A stretch of DNA of 64,000 nt from Phycisphaerae bacterium (GTDB lineage Bacteria; Planctomycetota; Phycisphaerae; UBA1845; UTPLA1), in assembly GCA_019636475.1 (NCBI GenBank), contig JAHBXN010000001.1, positions 124,001-188,000 on the forward strand, read 5' to 3'. Shown piece by piece: positions 33,465 through 42,791 of this stretch. Position 1 is the first letter of the stretch; every line of letters begins with the position of its first letter. The notes under the pieces were generated by a model. That model ran no database searches, was not told the DNA's origin, and saw only the letters and a list, made by a program, of their open reading frames with translations. Both the position numbers and the translations under genes were made by a program.

Positions 33465-35437
33465 AAGCTCACGCGGTGTCTTGGCCGTGGCCTACCCGAC
33501 TGAGTCGTCGCCCCCGCCTTTATTGGGTAGCCACCGCCCTTCTGTTGGCATCGATTGCACCACCGGCCGTGGCAGCATCCGATCCGCCAACCACAGCCTT
33601 CGATCCGATCGTCGTCGTGCCCGATCGTCCGACCGGGGAAGCGGCTGAACTCCTCAAGATGGGTGACATGATTCCTCCGCTTCGGGGTTTTCGAGCGCCG
33701 ATACTTCAGGCGGCCGATGATCCGTGGCCGATCGGTCCCGATCCTGCTGAGAACGATTCACTTCGATCGAGCCGCAGAATCGTTGCCACGAATCTCGCCA
33801 CGCGGGGCCTGATCTGGACAACGGCGGCGGCCATTCGTGAACATGGCGCGGCCGCGTTCACCACAATGTCACCTGCCCAGCAACGACGACATCTCCGCAA
33901 GATCGGCATTCCGGCGGACCTGCTTTCCCATTTCGGCCTGTCGGACAACCCGATCCCTGCATCGACGGGCGATCGAATTACGCTCAGCGAATTCTCAAGA
34001 CGAGTGAGCCAGATCATCGATGACGACGCGATCGACGAGTTCGCACATCGGTTCACCTTCTCTTTCCGGCCGACCAATCCGCGGTTTCGCGTTGTCGCCG
34101 AGTCCGGTGAAATGGAAATTGGCGAGGCCCGCGTTCAGTTCACGCGCGGCGATGACTGGCTTGGTCAAGGCGACGGCGGATGCGTGGACATCGTCAGGCA
34201 ATTCGCGTCCGAATTCAAAAGTGCCTCAATCGTGGCATCAATACAGGATCTTCACCTCCCCACGCTGCTCGATACGGCACGTGACTGGCGTCTGACCGGC
34301 GAGCCGCCTACGTTGATCGTCGTGCCCTACCCGCTTGCGCAGTGGGCGCAGGATAATGCGAAGGCCGGCGTTCAGGTCGGCCTCAACGGGAAGCCTGAGA
34401 CAACCGCAACGCTCGCGCCGCGCTACGCAAGCCGGCGAGATGAAGTCACCGTATTCGTGCCCGGCGAATCACAGGTAATCGACGCACTGTCGGCGACGGG
34501 TGGCCGTGTATTTCAGTCGAGCCTGCTGTTTCAAGGTGGAAATCTCCTGGCCGTCCGCGAGCCGAAGACCGGCCGAACCATACTTCTTGTCGGCGAGGCA
34601 GAGATTGCGCGCAATGTCGCGCTGGGGCTTAGCGTGGAACAGGCAACCACCGCTTTCACCGCGGAATTCGGCGTGGACGAAACGCGAATTCTGCCGTCCG
34701 TGTCGTTTCATGTCGATTACGATGTGTCGGTTCGGGCGGTCGACGGCCGCCTGACGGCTTTCGTGCAGGATGTCCCGGCGGGTGCGAAGCTCGTTCTCGC
34801 GGCGGGCATTCGGGCAATGCGGTCCGCCGAACGAATCACGGTATCAGATGCGGATGGTGCGATCGCGGCACTGGAAGCGAACGATCCGGACACGTTGCTT
34901 AAGCGGATTGCGCCGGCGCTTGCCCGCGGCGTTGATCGCGCCGGGCATTTTTCGGAGAGTTTTGCGCGCACTTTCTCAATATCTCCGACGGACTCACACG
35001 TCGGCAACCTTCGAATCTTCCTTGTAGCGATGGACTCATTCGTCCATCGAGTCGTACGGTCTTCCAACGCGGATACCCGCGCATATCTCGAATCGTTCAG
35101 TCGCCTGGATGCCGATCGAAACAGACTGCACCAGTTGATCGAGAGTTGGGGCTGGAAGGTTGTTCCGGTGCCGTGCGTCGGCGAAGGCGAGCGCGCAATC
35201 AACCCGCTTAACGGAATCCACACCACGCGACAATACCTGATGCCCGCCATCGGCGGACTTTACGCGGCACTCGACGACTCCGCGTCCGCGATTTTTCAAC
35301 GTGAGTTGGGCTCCGGCGTTGAGATCGTGCCGATTCGCTGCGCTGAAAGTCAGCGCCGCGCGGGGGCGCTCCACTGCTCGGTCGCGGTTTATCCGAAGCT
35401 GGATGACTCGAACTCCACCGCGGCAGAGCCGGAGTGA
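33461..35437 (+). CDS. Secreted guanidino-modifying-enzyme homologue (agmatine/peptidyl-arginine deiminase fold)
   Basis: 658 residues. Signal peptide about residues 1-38 (ending PPAVAAS). About 200 residues of unknown structure precede the catalytic-type half. That half shows, in the order expected of the agmatine deiminase/PAD superfamily: WAQDN near residue 294 (for W-x-x-D substrate Asp), FQGGN near 358 (the GGN motif), FHVDYDV near 416 (His-x-Asp) and ALHCSVAVYP near 638 (nucleophilic Cys). Family members hydrolyse or transfer guanidine groups of arginine, agmatine or protein arginines. The assignment rests on motifs only, with Gln where deiminases often have Arg in the first motif. Coupled to the upstream single-TM protein gene and convergent with a PDZ protein. 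Confidence 0.68.
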   Translation: MKAHAVSWPWPTRLSRRPRLYWVATALLLASIAPPAVAASDPPTTAFDPIVVVPDRPTGEAAELLKMGDMIPPLRGFRAPILQAADDPWPIGPDPAENDSLRSSRRIVATNLATRGLIWTTAAAIREHGAAAFTTMSPAQQRRHLRKIGIPADLLSHFGLSDNPIPASTGDRITLSEFSRRVSQIIDDDAIDEFAHRFTFSFRPTNPRFRVVAESGEMEIGEARVQFTRGDDWLGQGDGGCVDIVRQFASEFKSASIVASIQDLHLPTLLDTARDWRLTGEPPTLIVVPYPLAQWAQDNAKAGVQVGLNGKPETTATLAPRYASRRDEVTVFVPGESQVIDALSATGGRVFQSSLLFQGGNLLAVREPKTGRTILLVGEAEIARNVALGLSVEQATTAFTAEFGVDETRILPSVSFHVDYDVSVRAVDGRLTAFVQDVPAGAKLVLAAGIRAMRSAERITVSDADGAIAALEANDPDTLLKRIAPALARGVDRAGHFSESFARTFSISPTDSHVGNLRIFLVAMDSFVHRVVRSSNADTRAYLESFSRLDADRNRLHQLIESWGWKVVPVPCVGEGERAINPLNGIHTTRQYLMPAIGGLYAALDDSASAIFQRELGSGVEIVPIRCAESQRRAGALHCSVAVYPKLDDSNSTAAEPE

Positions 35438-35446
35438 ATCACGGGG

Positions 35447-36670
35447 CTATCTGGATTCCAGGCGCCACACTGCATCGGAATCCGTTCGATCCGATGCGAG
35501 GCCGGGCAACGCGAAGGTCTCGCGCCACATCTGCACGAACGAATCATCGGCATCGCTGATCGCCCTCGGTGACGTGTTCCGCTGAAATGCCCGTCCCCCT
35601 CGAAGACTTGATGGCCGCGCAAGCAGTGTCACTTCGAAATCCCTGACCTCGCCTCCGCGAACAATCTGAACAGACGGTTTGATGTTGGTCGCATTGTTGT
35701 TCACGACGATTCCGCGATTCAGCAATGGCACAAGCTGAACCTGCGGCTGGCGATTCGGATCGTTTTCGTCCTCATCCGGATCGGTCAACGCCTGTTCGTG
35801 AATCAGTCGCTCGAAATCTGACAGTGCGGTTTCCGGCACGAGTCGCCGGCCGTTGATTGCAACGATCAAGTCACCGGATCGCAGGTCCAGCCGCTTGTCC
35901 GCCCGTTCGACCTCCGTCAACTCCAGACCCACTGCGCCATCGGGCAGGCGGCGATCGGTCTCCCATGTGATGAGGCGGGTCGATGCCCGCTGAAAGCCGC
36001 GCACGTCAAAGCCGGCGACCGTTTCGCGATTCAGTGTACGGCCCGCTCCGCCGCGAAATACGGTGACGACGCAGCTCGTGCCCGGAATCTGACCGGCAAT
36101 CCACGAGACGAAAGATGCCGCCGATTCAGCCATTGTGCCGCGCCGGCCGTTCAGACCGATGAGTACATCGCCCTTGCGAAGGCCAACCAAAGCTGCCGCA
36201 GAACCCGGCACGATGTCCGTGAAAAGCAGGCCTGTCGCGCCGGGAGTCAAACGCGGATCCGCCTCAAAAGTGACATCCGCCGGATAATGAGAGATGCCAA
36301 GAAATGCACGAACAGGACCGACGTTCTGATTCAGATGGATCTCGTACACAACGCGCTTCAGGCGATTGCGAACCTCAACCCGATCGGTGGTTCGGTATGC
36401 CTCGCGCAGCACGTCGTAGATTGCCGGCCCATACCGCTCCAGCTTCACCGCTGCAAATTCGCGGGCGGTCCATTCCTCGTGGCCCAGTGAGTCGATGAGA
36501 CCCTTGATCTCCTCGTTCGCACTGACGGACTGTGTGGCATTGGAGATTGACGCATCGTTCGGAAGTTCATCATGCGTTGCAGCGACGACCAATGCGGACC
36601 GAAAGAGCAGCAGCGCCGCCGCAAGCGAGATGCCTCGAATCGAGCGGGTTCGGGTGCGATCAACCACCAT
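35447..36670 (-). CDS. Exported PDZ-domain protein
   Basis: About 407 residues. Signal peptide (GISLAAALLLFRSALVVAA), then a short HEAT-like helical segment (WTAREFAAVKLERYG; VEVRNRLKRVVYEI), then one clear PDZ domain (about residues 135-215: PGATGLLFTDIVPGSAAALVGLRKGDVLIGLNG, cut here into parts in the protein) and a second diverged PDZ (VGLELTEVE ... LRSGDLIVAINGRR). No protease triad is present, so it is probably a periplasmic binding or scaffold protein. GGAGG lies so close to ATG 36670 that the GTG just after it (36667) may be the true start. Divergent from the TIR-like gene. Confidence 0.75.
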   Translation of the reverse strand: MVVDRTRTRSIRGISLAAALLLFRSALVVAATHDELPNDASISNATQSVSANEEIKGLIDSLGHEEWTAREFAAVKLERYGPAIYDVLREAYRTTDRVEVRNRLKRVVYEIHLNQNVGPVRAFLGISHYPADVTFEADPRLTPGATGLLFTDIVPGSAAALVGLRKGDVLIGLNGRRGTMAESAASFVSWIAGQIPGTSCVVTVFRGGAGRTLNRETVAGFDVRGFQRASTRLITWETDRRLPDGAVGLELTEVERADKRLDLRSGDLIVAINGRRLVPETALSDFERLIHEQALTDPDEDENDPNRQPQVQLVPLLNRGIVVNNNATNIKPSVQIVRGGEVRDFEVTLLARPSSLRGGRAFQRNTSPRAISDADDSFVQMWRETFALPGLASDRTDSDAVWRLESR

Positions 36671-36848
36671 GCGCCTCCGTGAAATCCCTCGATGGCAGAA
36701 TAATGCCTGCACGCTCTATCTTATTATCTATCGACGAAAAAGTCGGGAAAACGTGCTGGGGTTTTTCAGAACATCGCAATACATCCCCTGGTTCCGAAAA
36801 TTCCACCGCTCGCCGCTCCGGCGTCCCCGTCATATTATCTTACACCCG

Positions 36849-37295
36849 ATGAACGCGTCTGCCGCAACAAAACTCTACATCTGCCACGAACCGGATCACG
36901 ACCTGATCGCAGCGAAGCTCGATGCATGGCCAAGGACCAATTCCGACATCGCCCGATACAACCAACGCCACAGTATCAACCCCGAAAGCGAGTTGGCAGA
37001 GCCGCTCAAGACGGAACTTCGCGCGCAGATCCACGCCGCCGACGTGGTCGTCTGTGTCGTCGGACAGGCGACCTTTCTGGACCCCTGGATCAAATGGGAG
37101 CTGACGACGGCTCGATCAAAGACCCATCGTGGCGGCTTTGTCGCCGTCATGCTGGATGATCTCTACGCGCACCCGCCGTCGCTGATTGGCGCGGGGACCA
37201 TGTTCATCAAGCTAAAGCGGACTTTCGTAATGGACGCGATCGCATGGGCGGCGGATCAGCAGGACCCCTGCGAGGATTTTATCTTGGAGGACTGA
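36849..37295 (+). CDS. Orphan TIR-like protein (ThsB/DUF1863 type)
   Basis: 148 residues. A Rossmann-like TIR variant: strand 1 KLYICHEPDHDLIAAKL, a helix with ELRAQIHAADVVVCVVGQAT (the strand followed by G-x-x-T is typical of DUF1863/ThsB), then DPWIKWELTTARSK and FVAVMLDD. In Thoeris systems ThsB senses phage and makes a cyclic ADP-ribose signal for ThsA, but no ThsA-like (SIR2/SLOG or TM effector) gene is near. Neighbours are a PDZ protein and a DUF1501 protein. ATG 36849 is used because the fold begins there and a TATTAT (36833-36838) just upstream suggests a leaderless transcript; there is no Shine-Dalgarno. Confidence 0.7.
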   Translation: MNASAATKLYICHEPDHDLIAAKLDAWPRTNSDIARYNQRHSINPESELAEPLKTELRAQIHAADVVVCVVGQATFLDPWIKWELTTARSKTHRGGFVAVMLDDLYAHPPSLIGAGTMFIKLKRTFVMDAIAWAADQQDPCEDFILED

Positions 37296-37334
37296 GCGCC
37301 TCGAAAAGGCCGGCTCGCACGCGGTCGGCGGCCG

Positions 37335-38816
37335 TCAGTCCACCAGCCGACGGACAAATTCTTCAATATCGCGGCCATCTATCAATCCGTCGTTGTTCAG
37401 ATCGGCGGAATTAATCGAACAGGTCGGATGATCACGGCGATAGCCATCCGCATCGATCACCGCTTGTGAGAATGGCTCGACGTCTTCGACAGTGACCGCG
37501 CCATCGCAATTCAGATCGCCACGAACACAGGCCCGCGTGACGCCGGGGAAGGATGGCGTGTAATCGGGGAACACTGCCGAGAGATTCGGATTGCCGAGCC
37601 TCAGTTGCACCACTTCCGCCAGCACGTCACGGAAGTCCGTCGTCACTTCAAGATCGCGTCCTTCGAAGAGCTGCCCGGCCTCCAGGCCCGGCCAATCGGC
37701 CAGCACCCGGCCACCGTCGATTCCCGGTCCCATCAGGAACATGACGTTGCCGTGTCCGTGATCGGTCCCAAGACCTCCGTTCTGCAGCAGGCGCCGACCA
37801 AATTCCGACATGACAACCACCGTCACATTACGGGCGGCGGTCGAAAACATGTCGGCATGAAACGCGGCAAGCCCGCGGGCCAGAGCGTCCATCAGCCGAT
37901 GCATTCGCCCGCCTTCAGTCACACCCTGCTCAACATGTGTATCCCAACCGCCGACATCGATCGCGACAGCCTCTACTCCCAGATCCGCCTTGATAAGCGC
38001 GGCTGTCGATTTGAGTGACATCCCGAAGTCATTCTCGGGGTAGATCGCCGAACCCTCAGGCATGTAGCCGTCGAAGTTGATTGACCCGAGAAGGTCGATG
38101 GTTTCCTGGGCGGTTGATGCGGCCGCCCGAAGCGGATCCGGTGTGATCGCATGCATGGCTTCGATCACCGCCCGCCGCGCGCCGACGGTGCTGAGCTGCC
38201 CGCCCAGGTCGTATTGATTGAGCTTGGGAATCGGAATCGTCTTCGGTCCTGCCTGCAAGGATCGCTGCAAGCCGTACCCGATTCCGATCCCGCGCAGGAC
38301 GGCCTCCGGTTGCATCGGCGCCATGCTCAGCAGGTGACGGCCAAGCCAGCCGGTGAATATCGTGATATCGCCCGGCTTGCCGACTTCCATGAATCGCTGT
38401 CCGTCGAAGTGCGACCGTGACGGATCGGTCGAACCGGAAGCGTGGACGAGCAGCAAATCGCCGTTCTGATAAGCGGGAATCAATGGCGCCAACTGCGGCG
38501 GGAATCCAAAGAAACCGTCGAGATCGATGGCCTTGAAGCTGCCCGGCGCATCGGGCCGAGGAATCGCCAGCGTTGGCCGTGCCGCGTAGTAGAGATTATC
38601 CCCGTGCGGAACGCAGAGCGTCAGTCCATCCGCCGCACCACGAAGGAAAATGGAGACGATGACATCGCGCTCGCCACAGCCTTCATCAGCATATGCGACG
38701 TTCGGCAGCCACGAGGGCATTCCCAGCGCAACTGCCATACCACCGGTCGTCGCTAGAAACTGCCGGCGCGACAGGTTCATGTACTCCGAACAGCCGTAGC
38801 TGTCATTCGAATCCAT
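37335..38816 (-). CDS. DUF1501 protein with Tat signal and dockerin tail
   Basis: 493 residues. A twin-arginine signal (LSRRQFLATTGGMAVALG) precedes a DUF1501 sulfatase/alkaline-phosphatase-like domain: VSIFLRGAADGLT near residue 55, GGWDTHVEQG near 275 and VVMSEFGRR near 318, which supply metal-binding Asp, His and Glu. The last 65 residues are a dockerin pair (GDLNCDGAVTVED; ADLNNDGLIDGRD), which is unusual for the family. DUF1501 proteins nearly always follow a DUF1800 gene, as here (97 bp apart). The substrate is not known. GGAG 6 nt before ATG 38816 supports the start. Confidence 0.88.
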   Translation of the reverse strand: MDSNDSYGCSEYMNLSRRQFLATTGGMAVALGMPSWLPNVAYADEGCGERDVIVSIFLRGAADGLTLCVPHGDNLYYAARPTLAIPRPDAPGSFKAIDLDGFFGFPPQLAPLIPAYQNGDLLLVHASGSTDPSRSHFDGQRFMEVGKPGDITIFTGWLGRHLLSMAPMQPEAVLRGIGIGYGLQRSLQAGPKTIPIPKLNQYDLGGQLSTVGARRAVIEAMHAITPDPLRAAASTAQETIDLLGSINFDGYMPEGSAIYPENDFGMSLKSTAALIKADLGVEAVAIDVGGWDTHVEQGVTEGGRMHRLMDALARGLAAFHADMFSTAARNVTVVVMSEFGRRLLQNGGLGTDHGHGNVMFLMGPGIDGGRVLADWPGLEAGQLFEGRDLEVTTDFRDVLAEVVQLRLGNPNLSAVFPDYTPSFPGVTRACVRGDLNCDGAVTVEDVEPFSQAVIDADGYRRDHPTCSINSADLNNDGLIDGRDIEEFVRRLVD

Positions 38817-38913
38817 CGCTCACTCCACACGACGTCACGGCATCTCGCCGCGGGTCGAAATTCGGTTACAAATCCGCGATGTCAATCCGGGACGAGGCGG
38901 TCTTGTCGTCGAA

Positions 38914-40428
38914 TCAATACCACTGGAATGTCGGTGCGGCGATCGCCAGGCTGATCGCTTCGCGCCGCGTCGTCTCGGATCCCGGATTCGTCGCCAGATA
39001 ATCACGGATGAGCAACCGCTCCTCCGAGGACAGCAAACCGCCGAACATCTTGAGATTGATGCGATTGACCATGGCATCCGCCGTGGTCGCATTGCCGAAA
39101 AACTGGTTTACATCCACGATTACGCTCTGAATCTGGTTATTCAGCAGCGCCGCGCCATAATTCCACCGGGCAAGCGGCAATCCAACCCAGAAATCCATAC
39201 GATCCGGATAGCCGTCCGGAGGTGCCCAGTTAAACGGCAACTGTCCCATCGAAATCAATTGGTCAAGCATCGCCTGCGAGACCGGGTTGCCGGTCGAATC
39301 GTAGTTCGCATTCGTCACCCGAAGCGAGGAGACTGCAAGATCAAACGGCCGTTTGAATTTTGGATCAGCCGTAAGAGGATCGAGCGTGGTGAAAATGGTC
39401 CGCAACATGGATTTGATATCGCCATCGGTGGCCAGATAGGTCGCGGTGACGGCGTCGACAAGGGATGAAGGCGGATTCTCGCTCCAGAATTTCTTGCACA
39501 GCTTTGTCGAAATAAATCGGGCCGTGCTGGGATGCGATGCGAGAATATTGCAAACCATCTCGCCATCTTCGATGCCCTGGCCAGCGGGAATGGCATGGCC
39601 GAGAACGGTCTTCGGGCCGTAATCATGGTTCTGTGGAACGAAACGGAACATCTTGATCAACGGCCCATCGGAATAGTAGCGATAGAAGCTCCACCCAGTC
39701 AGGCAGCGTGCAACTTCGACCACGTCCTGCTGGGTATAGCCGCCGTCAACGCCCATCGTATGCAGTTCGAGCAATTCGCGAGCATAATTCTCGTTCTGGT
39801 TCCCAACGACACTCAGTTCGTTGTTCAGATAATGCAGCATGCAGCCGCTGTGCATACTCGCCGAGAGCAGGTCACGAAACTTGCCCATCGCATGCGGGCG
39901 GATCACATGCTCGTCTTCCCAGTTCTTTACCCACGCGCAATCGCCCATGAAAAGAAAGATATTGAAATGGTCGCTCCAGAATTCAACCATCTTTTCATAA
40001 AGTTGCCGCTTGCTGTAAGTCGCCCGAAGCACTGCGGCCTCGTACAACTGATAATACGCAAGCGAAACATTGACGAGCAGATGTGCGAGGTACGGCAGAA
40101 GGCCGAGGTATTGATAGCTGCTCAGACGATTCGCCAGGGCGCTGTCGTCGATGCCTGACGGATTGAGGTGATGTTCAAGGTATTGATGATACCCAAGCGA
40201 TTCCGCAAGCGTCTGTTCTTCCTGGGTCCAGCCAAAGGTCAGACGATCAACTAGGAATCGAAGCTGCGCCTGCGATGGCGCGGCATTCGCTTCCTTTGCC
40301 CGGCCGGCCAGCGCCCCGAGAGCTGCCGCTCCGCCGAAGAGCAATCGCCGGCGCGACAGAATTGAATCCGATCGCGATGCTCGATCCAGTTCCGCAAGTT
40401 TCCCGATCAGAGCGCGGCCGACATCCAT
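38914..40428 (-). CDS. DUF1800 protein with twin-arginine leader
   Basis: 504 residues. A Tat-like signal (LSRRRLLFGGAAALGALAG) lies about 25 residues in. The DUF1800 core shows FLVDRLTFGWTQEE near residue 57, KMVEFWSDHFN near 144, NYARELLELHTMGVDGGYTQ near 216 (the family hallmark) and VARCLTGW near 240. It is exported together with DUF1501 and is very common in planctomycetes; a role in handling sulfated polymers or surface structure has been guessed, but no activity is established. First gene of the two-gene unit. Confidence 0.9.
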   Translation of the reverse strand: MDVGRALIGKLAELDRASRSDSILSRRRLLFGGAAALGALAGRAKEANAAPSQAQLRFLVDRLTFGWTQEEQTLAESLGYHQYLEHHLNPSGIDDSALANRLSSYQYLGLLPYLAHLLVNVSLAYYQLYEAAVLRATYSKRQLYEKMVEFWSDHFNIFLFMGDCAWVKNWEDEHVIRPHAMGKFRDLLSASMHSGCMLHYLNNELSVVGNQNENYARELLELHTMGVDGGYTQQDVVEVARCLTGWSFYRYYSDGPLIKMFRFVPQNHDYGPKTVLGHAIPAGQGIEDGEMVCNILASHPSTARFISTKLCKKFWSENPPSSLVDAVTATYLATDGDIKSMLRTIFTTLDPLTADPKFKRPFDLAVSSLRVTNANYDSTGNPVSQAMLDQLISMGQLPFNWAPPDGYPDRMDFWVGLPLARWNYGAALLNNQIQSVIVDVNQFFGNATTADAMVNRINLKMFGGLLSSEERLLIRDYLATNPGSETTRREAISLAIAAPTFQWY

Positions 40429-40688
40429 ATCACTACATTCCTGATGGTAGCTCGCTCCGGTGCATCAGAGCCTCATCACCGCGCGATCAGATCAGAGTCC
40501 GAACCATTGAACAGGGGTTTGCGATAGAGGGCCAAGGCGGATCGGCTGGCGGGCACTCCACACCATGCCTTTGCCGAAAGCCTGATTTCGCCGCGAAACC
40601 ACCTCTTTTCAATCATACCGGCATTGGCTGGTTGGATTCAATGTCCAGATAAGATTTGCCGCCACGCGGGTGCCTCCCGTTCCGCGTA

Positions 40689-41189
40689 TCATTTTCGGAC
40701 AAACGTCATCCTCTGGCGATCCTTCACCACTCCGGGAAAGCGAAGCGCCTGATTGTGCATCACTACATACACCCCGCAATCCAGCAGCCGGCAGGCGAGC
40801 AGCGCCTCCGTCATGTTCTGAAATGCGTCGCTGTCCCGAAATTCGAACGGCCGCATGGCTCCGGTCAGCACGACGGGCTTCGTTAGTTGCGGCAGATTGG
40901 AACAAAGATATTCGCCGGTCACGGACAGCGTATCCGTACCGTGAACCACCAGCACGGCATCTGCCTTCGGCAACGCATCCCGAACAGCTGCCAGGATCGC
41001 GCCGCGATCGTCGTCGGTCATCTCCAGCGAATCCTTCGACATGACCCGAACATGACCGAACGTCAGATCATGCAGTCTCAGCCGGCCCAGAATGTGCTCC
41101 ATGACAGAGCCGACATTCCGCAGCGTGCCGTCGCTCTCGTTGAAGGTTTTCTCGATCGTGCCGCCGGTAGTCAGGATCATGATACGCAT
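40689..41189 (-). CDS. Half-length asparaginase-family protein
   Basis: 166 residues corresponding only to the N-terminal domain of L-asparaginase I/II. Both Thr-containing active-site motifs are present, MILTTGGTIE at residue 3 and VVHGTDTL near 81, as is VVLTGAMRPF near 102. The C-terminal domain that completes the site in ordinary enzymes is absent. Short single-domain members exist as a recognised subgroup, so it may be complete, not broken. It follows rarA: the open frame overlaps the rarA stop via a GTG at 41201 (GTGA), whereas ATG 41189 gives the usual family N-terminus. Either way it is coupled to rarA. Confidence 0.8.
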   Translation of the reverse strand: MRIMILTTGGTIEKTFNESDGTLRNVGSVMEHILGRLRLHDLTFGHVRVMSKDSLEMTDDDRGAILAAVRDALPKADAVLVVHGTDTLSVTGEYLCSNLPQLTKPVVLTGAMRPFEFRDSDAFQNMTEALLACRLLDCGVYVVMHNQALRFPGVVKDRQRMTFVRK

Positions 41190-41197
41190 ACGGTCTC

Positions 41198-42607
41198 TCA
41201 CGGCTGGTTCGGAGGCTTGGGAGACTTGAGACCGCCCACCCTCGCCGAATCTCGAATGTGCTTGAATCGTTCGAGATATTCTCGCATCGCGCGCTCGTGA
41301 CCGCGATCAGTTGGAGAATAATATACTTTGTCAACCCCAAGATAGTCCTGCGCTGCGATGCCGTCTTTCTCATCGTGCGCATATTGATAGCCCGCGCCAT
41401 GCCCCAGCTTCTTCGCGCCGCGGTAGCTCGCGTCACGCAGATGCCGAGGAACCGGAATGGTGCGACCCTCTTTCACGTCGGATGCAGCAGCCCAGATGGC
41501 CAGCGCGCTTGCATTCGACTTGGGAGCGCAGGCGATGTAGATCGCCGCTTGTGCGAGCGGCAACTGACATTCCGGCATGCCCACAAACAAGGTCGTTTGA
41601 ACAGCGGCATTCGCCAGAACAAGTGCCATTGGATCGGCATTCCCGACATCTTCGGCCGCGCAGATGGCGATTCGACGCGCCAAGAAACGCGGATCCTCCC
41701 CAGCTTCCAGCATTCGCGCGAGCCAATAGACCGTCGCATCCGGATCGCTCCCCCGCATCGACTTGATCAGCGCGCTCGCTGCATCGTAATGGTCATCGCC
41801 GGTGCCGTCATACACCACCGCCTTGCGCTGGATGGAGTCCTGCGCCACCTCGATCGTGATATGAATCGCCGGCTGTTCACCGCCGGATTCCGGCGGACGA
41901 TCGCTCGACGAACCAGCCGTTGCGCGTCCGCCCTGCGACAGCACGGCGATTTCCAGCGCCGTGAGCGCACGACGGGCGTCGCCGTCGCACAGGTTCGCCC
42001 ACACGTCGAGTGCGGCGTCATCCAAGGTCACGCGCAACCGCCCCATGCCTCGCTCCGCGTCGGTCAACGCCATCGCGATCAGCCGCTTGATCTCCGTGTC
42101 CGAAAGCGGCTCAAACTGAAAGATCTGGCTGCGAGACACCAATGCCGCATTCACCGCGAAGAACGGATTCTCCGTCGTCGCGCCAAGCAATATGAGAACA
42201 CCGGCCTCCACATCGCCGAGCAGTACATCCTGTTGCGCTCGATTGAATCGGTGTATTTCATCCAGGAACAGCACGGTGCGCCGGCCGTCTTCTTCAAGGC
42301 GTGCGGTCGCTCGGGCAATCACCTCACGAACATCCTTGACGCCGATCGCCGCGGCGTTGGCCTCTTCGAACGCCGCATGGGTTTGATTTGCGATGATGTG
42401 CGCAAGCGTCGTCTTGCCGGTGCCGGGCGGGCCGTAGAAAATCGCGCTGGAGAGGCGATCGGCATCGAGCAGGCGGCGAAGCAGTTTCCCGGGCCCCAGG
42501 AAGTGGGCCTGACCAACAAACTCATCAAGCGTGCGCGGCCGCATCCGCACAGCCAACGGCTGTACACGAGCCCGCGCCTGCCTTCGCTGTTCGGCAAATA
42601 AGTCCAT
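41198..42607 (-). CDS. rarA: Replication-associated recombination protein A (RarA/MgsA) AAA+ ATPase
   Basis: 469 residues. Clamp-loader-like AAA+ ATPase acting at stalled replication forks and SSB-coated DNA. Markers: RPRTLDEFVGQAHFLGPG near residue 23, Walker A YGPPGTGKTT near 58, Walker B LFLDEIHRFN near 112, sensor GATTENPFFAVN near 141 and arginine GDARRALTALE near 208, then the MgsA C-terminal tetramerisation domain (ARRIAICAAEDVGNADP; RDASYRGAKKLGHG). An insert rich in Ser/Pro/Glu lies around residues 222-240. Full length. Confidence 0.95.
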   Translation of the reverse strand: MDLFAEQRRQARARVQPLAVRMRPRTLDEFVGQAHFLGPGKLLRRLLDADRLSSAIFYGPPGTGKTTLAHIIANQTHAAFEEANAAAIGVKDVREVIARATARLEEDGRRTVLFLDEIHRFNRAQQDVLLGDVEAGVLILLGATTENPFFAVNAALVSRSQIFQFEPLSDTEIKRLIAMALTDAERGMGRLRVTLDDAALDVWANLCDGDARRALTALEIAVLSQGGRATAGSSSDRPPESGGEQPAIHITIEVAQDSIQRKAVVYDGTGDDHYDAASALIKSMRGSDPDATVYWLARMLEAGEDPRFLARRIAICAAEDVGNADPMALVLANAAVQTTLFVGMPECQLPLAQAAIYIACAPKSNASALAIWAAASDVKEGRTIPVPRHLRDASYRGAKKLGHGAGYQYAHDEKDGIAAQDYLGVDKVYYSPTDRGHERAMREYLERFKHIRDSARVGGLKSPKPPNQP

Positions 42608-42791
42608 CTTGTTGAATCATACGTCCCCCACGATTAGAAAACACGTCACATTGTGGAATGGCCGATACACAAAAATCGGCGTATTCTATCTACCGGTCTG
42701 CTGTCGGATCGAATGGCCGCCTGATGCGGTAGCCTTGCTATCGACAAATTGCGCCGTCACGGAATCACATTCGTGTAAGAACCGGAAAAAA

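Noticed and set aside
36849-37295. Calling the TIR-like gene a Thoeris defence system
   Set aside because: No ThsA-type effector is within the window and neighbours are not defence genes, so only an orphan TIR-like protein is supported.
41258-42601. 447-codon open frame antisense to rarA
   Set aside because: RarA is conserved along the whole length. The antisense product is Arg/His-rich and shows no domain.
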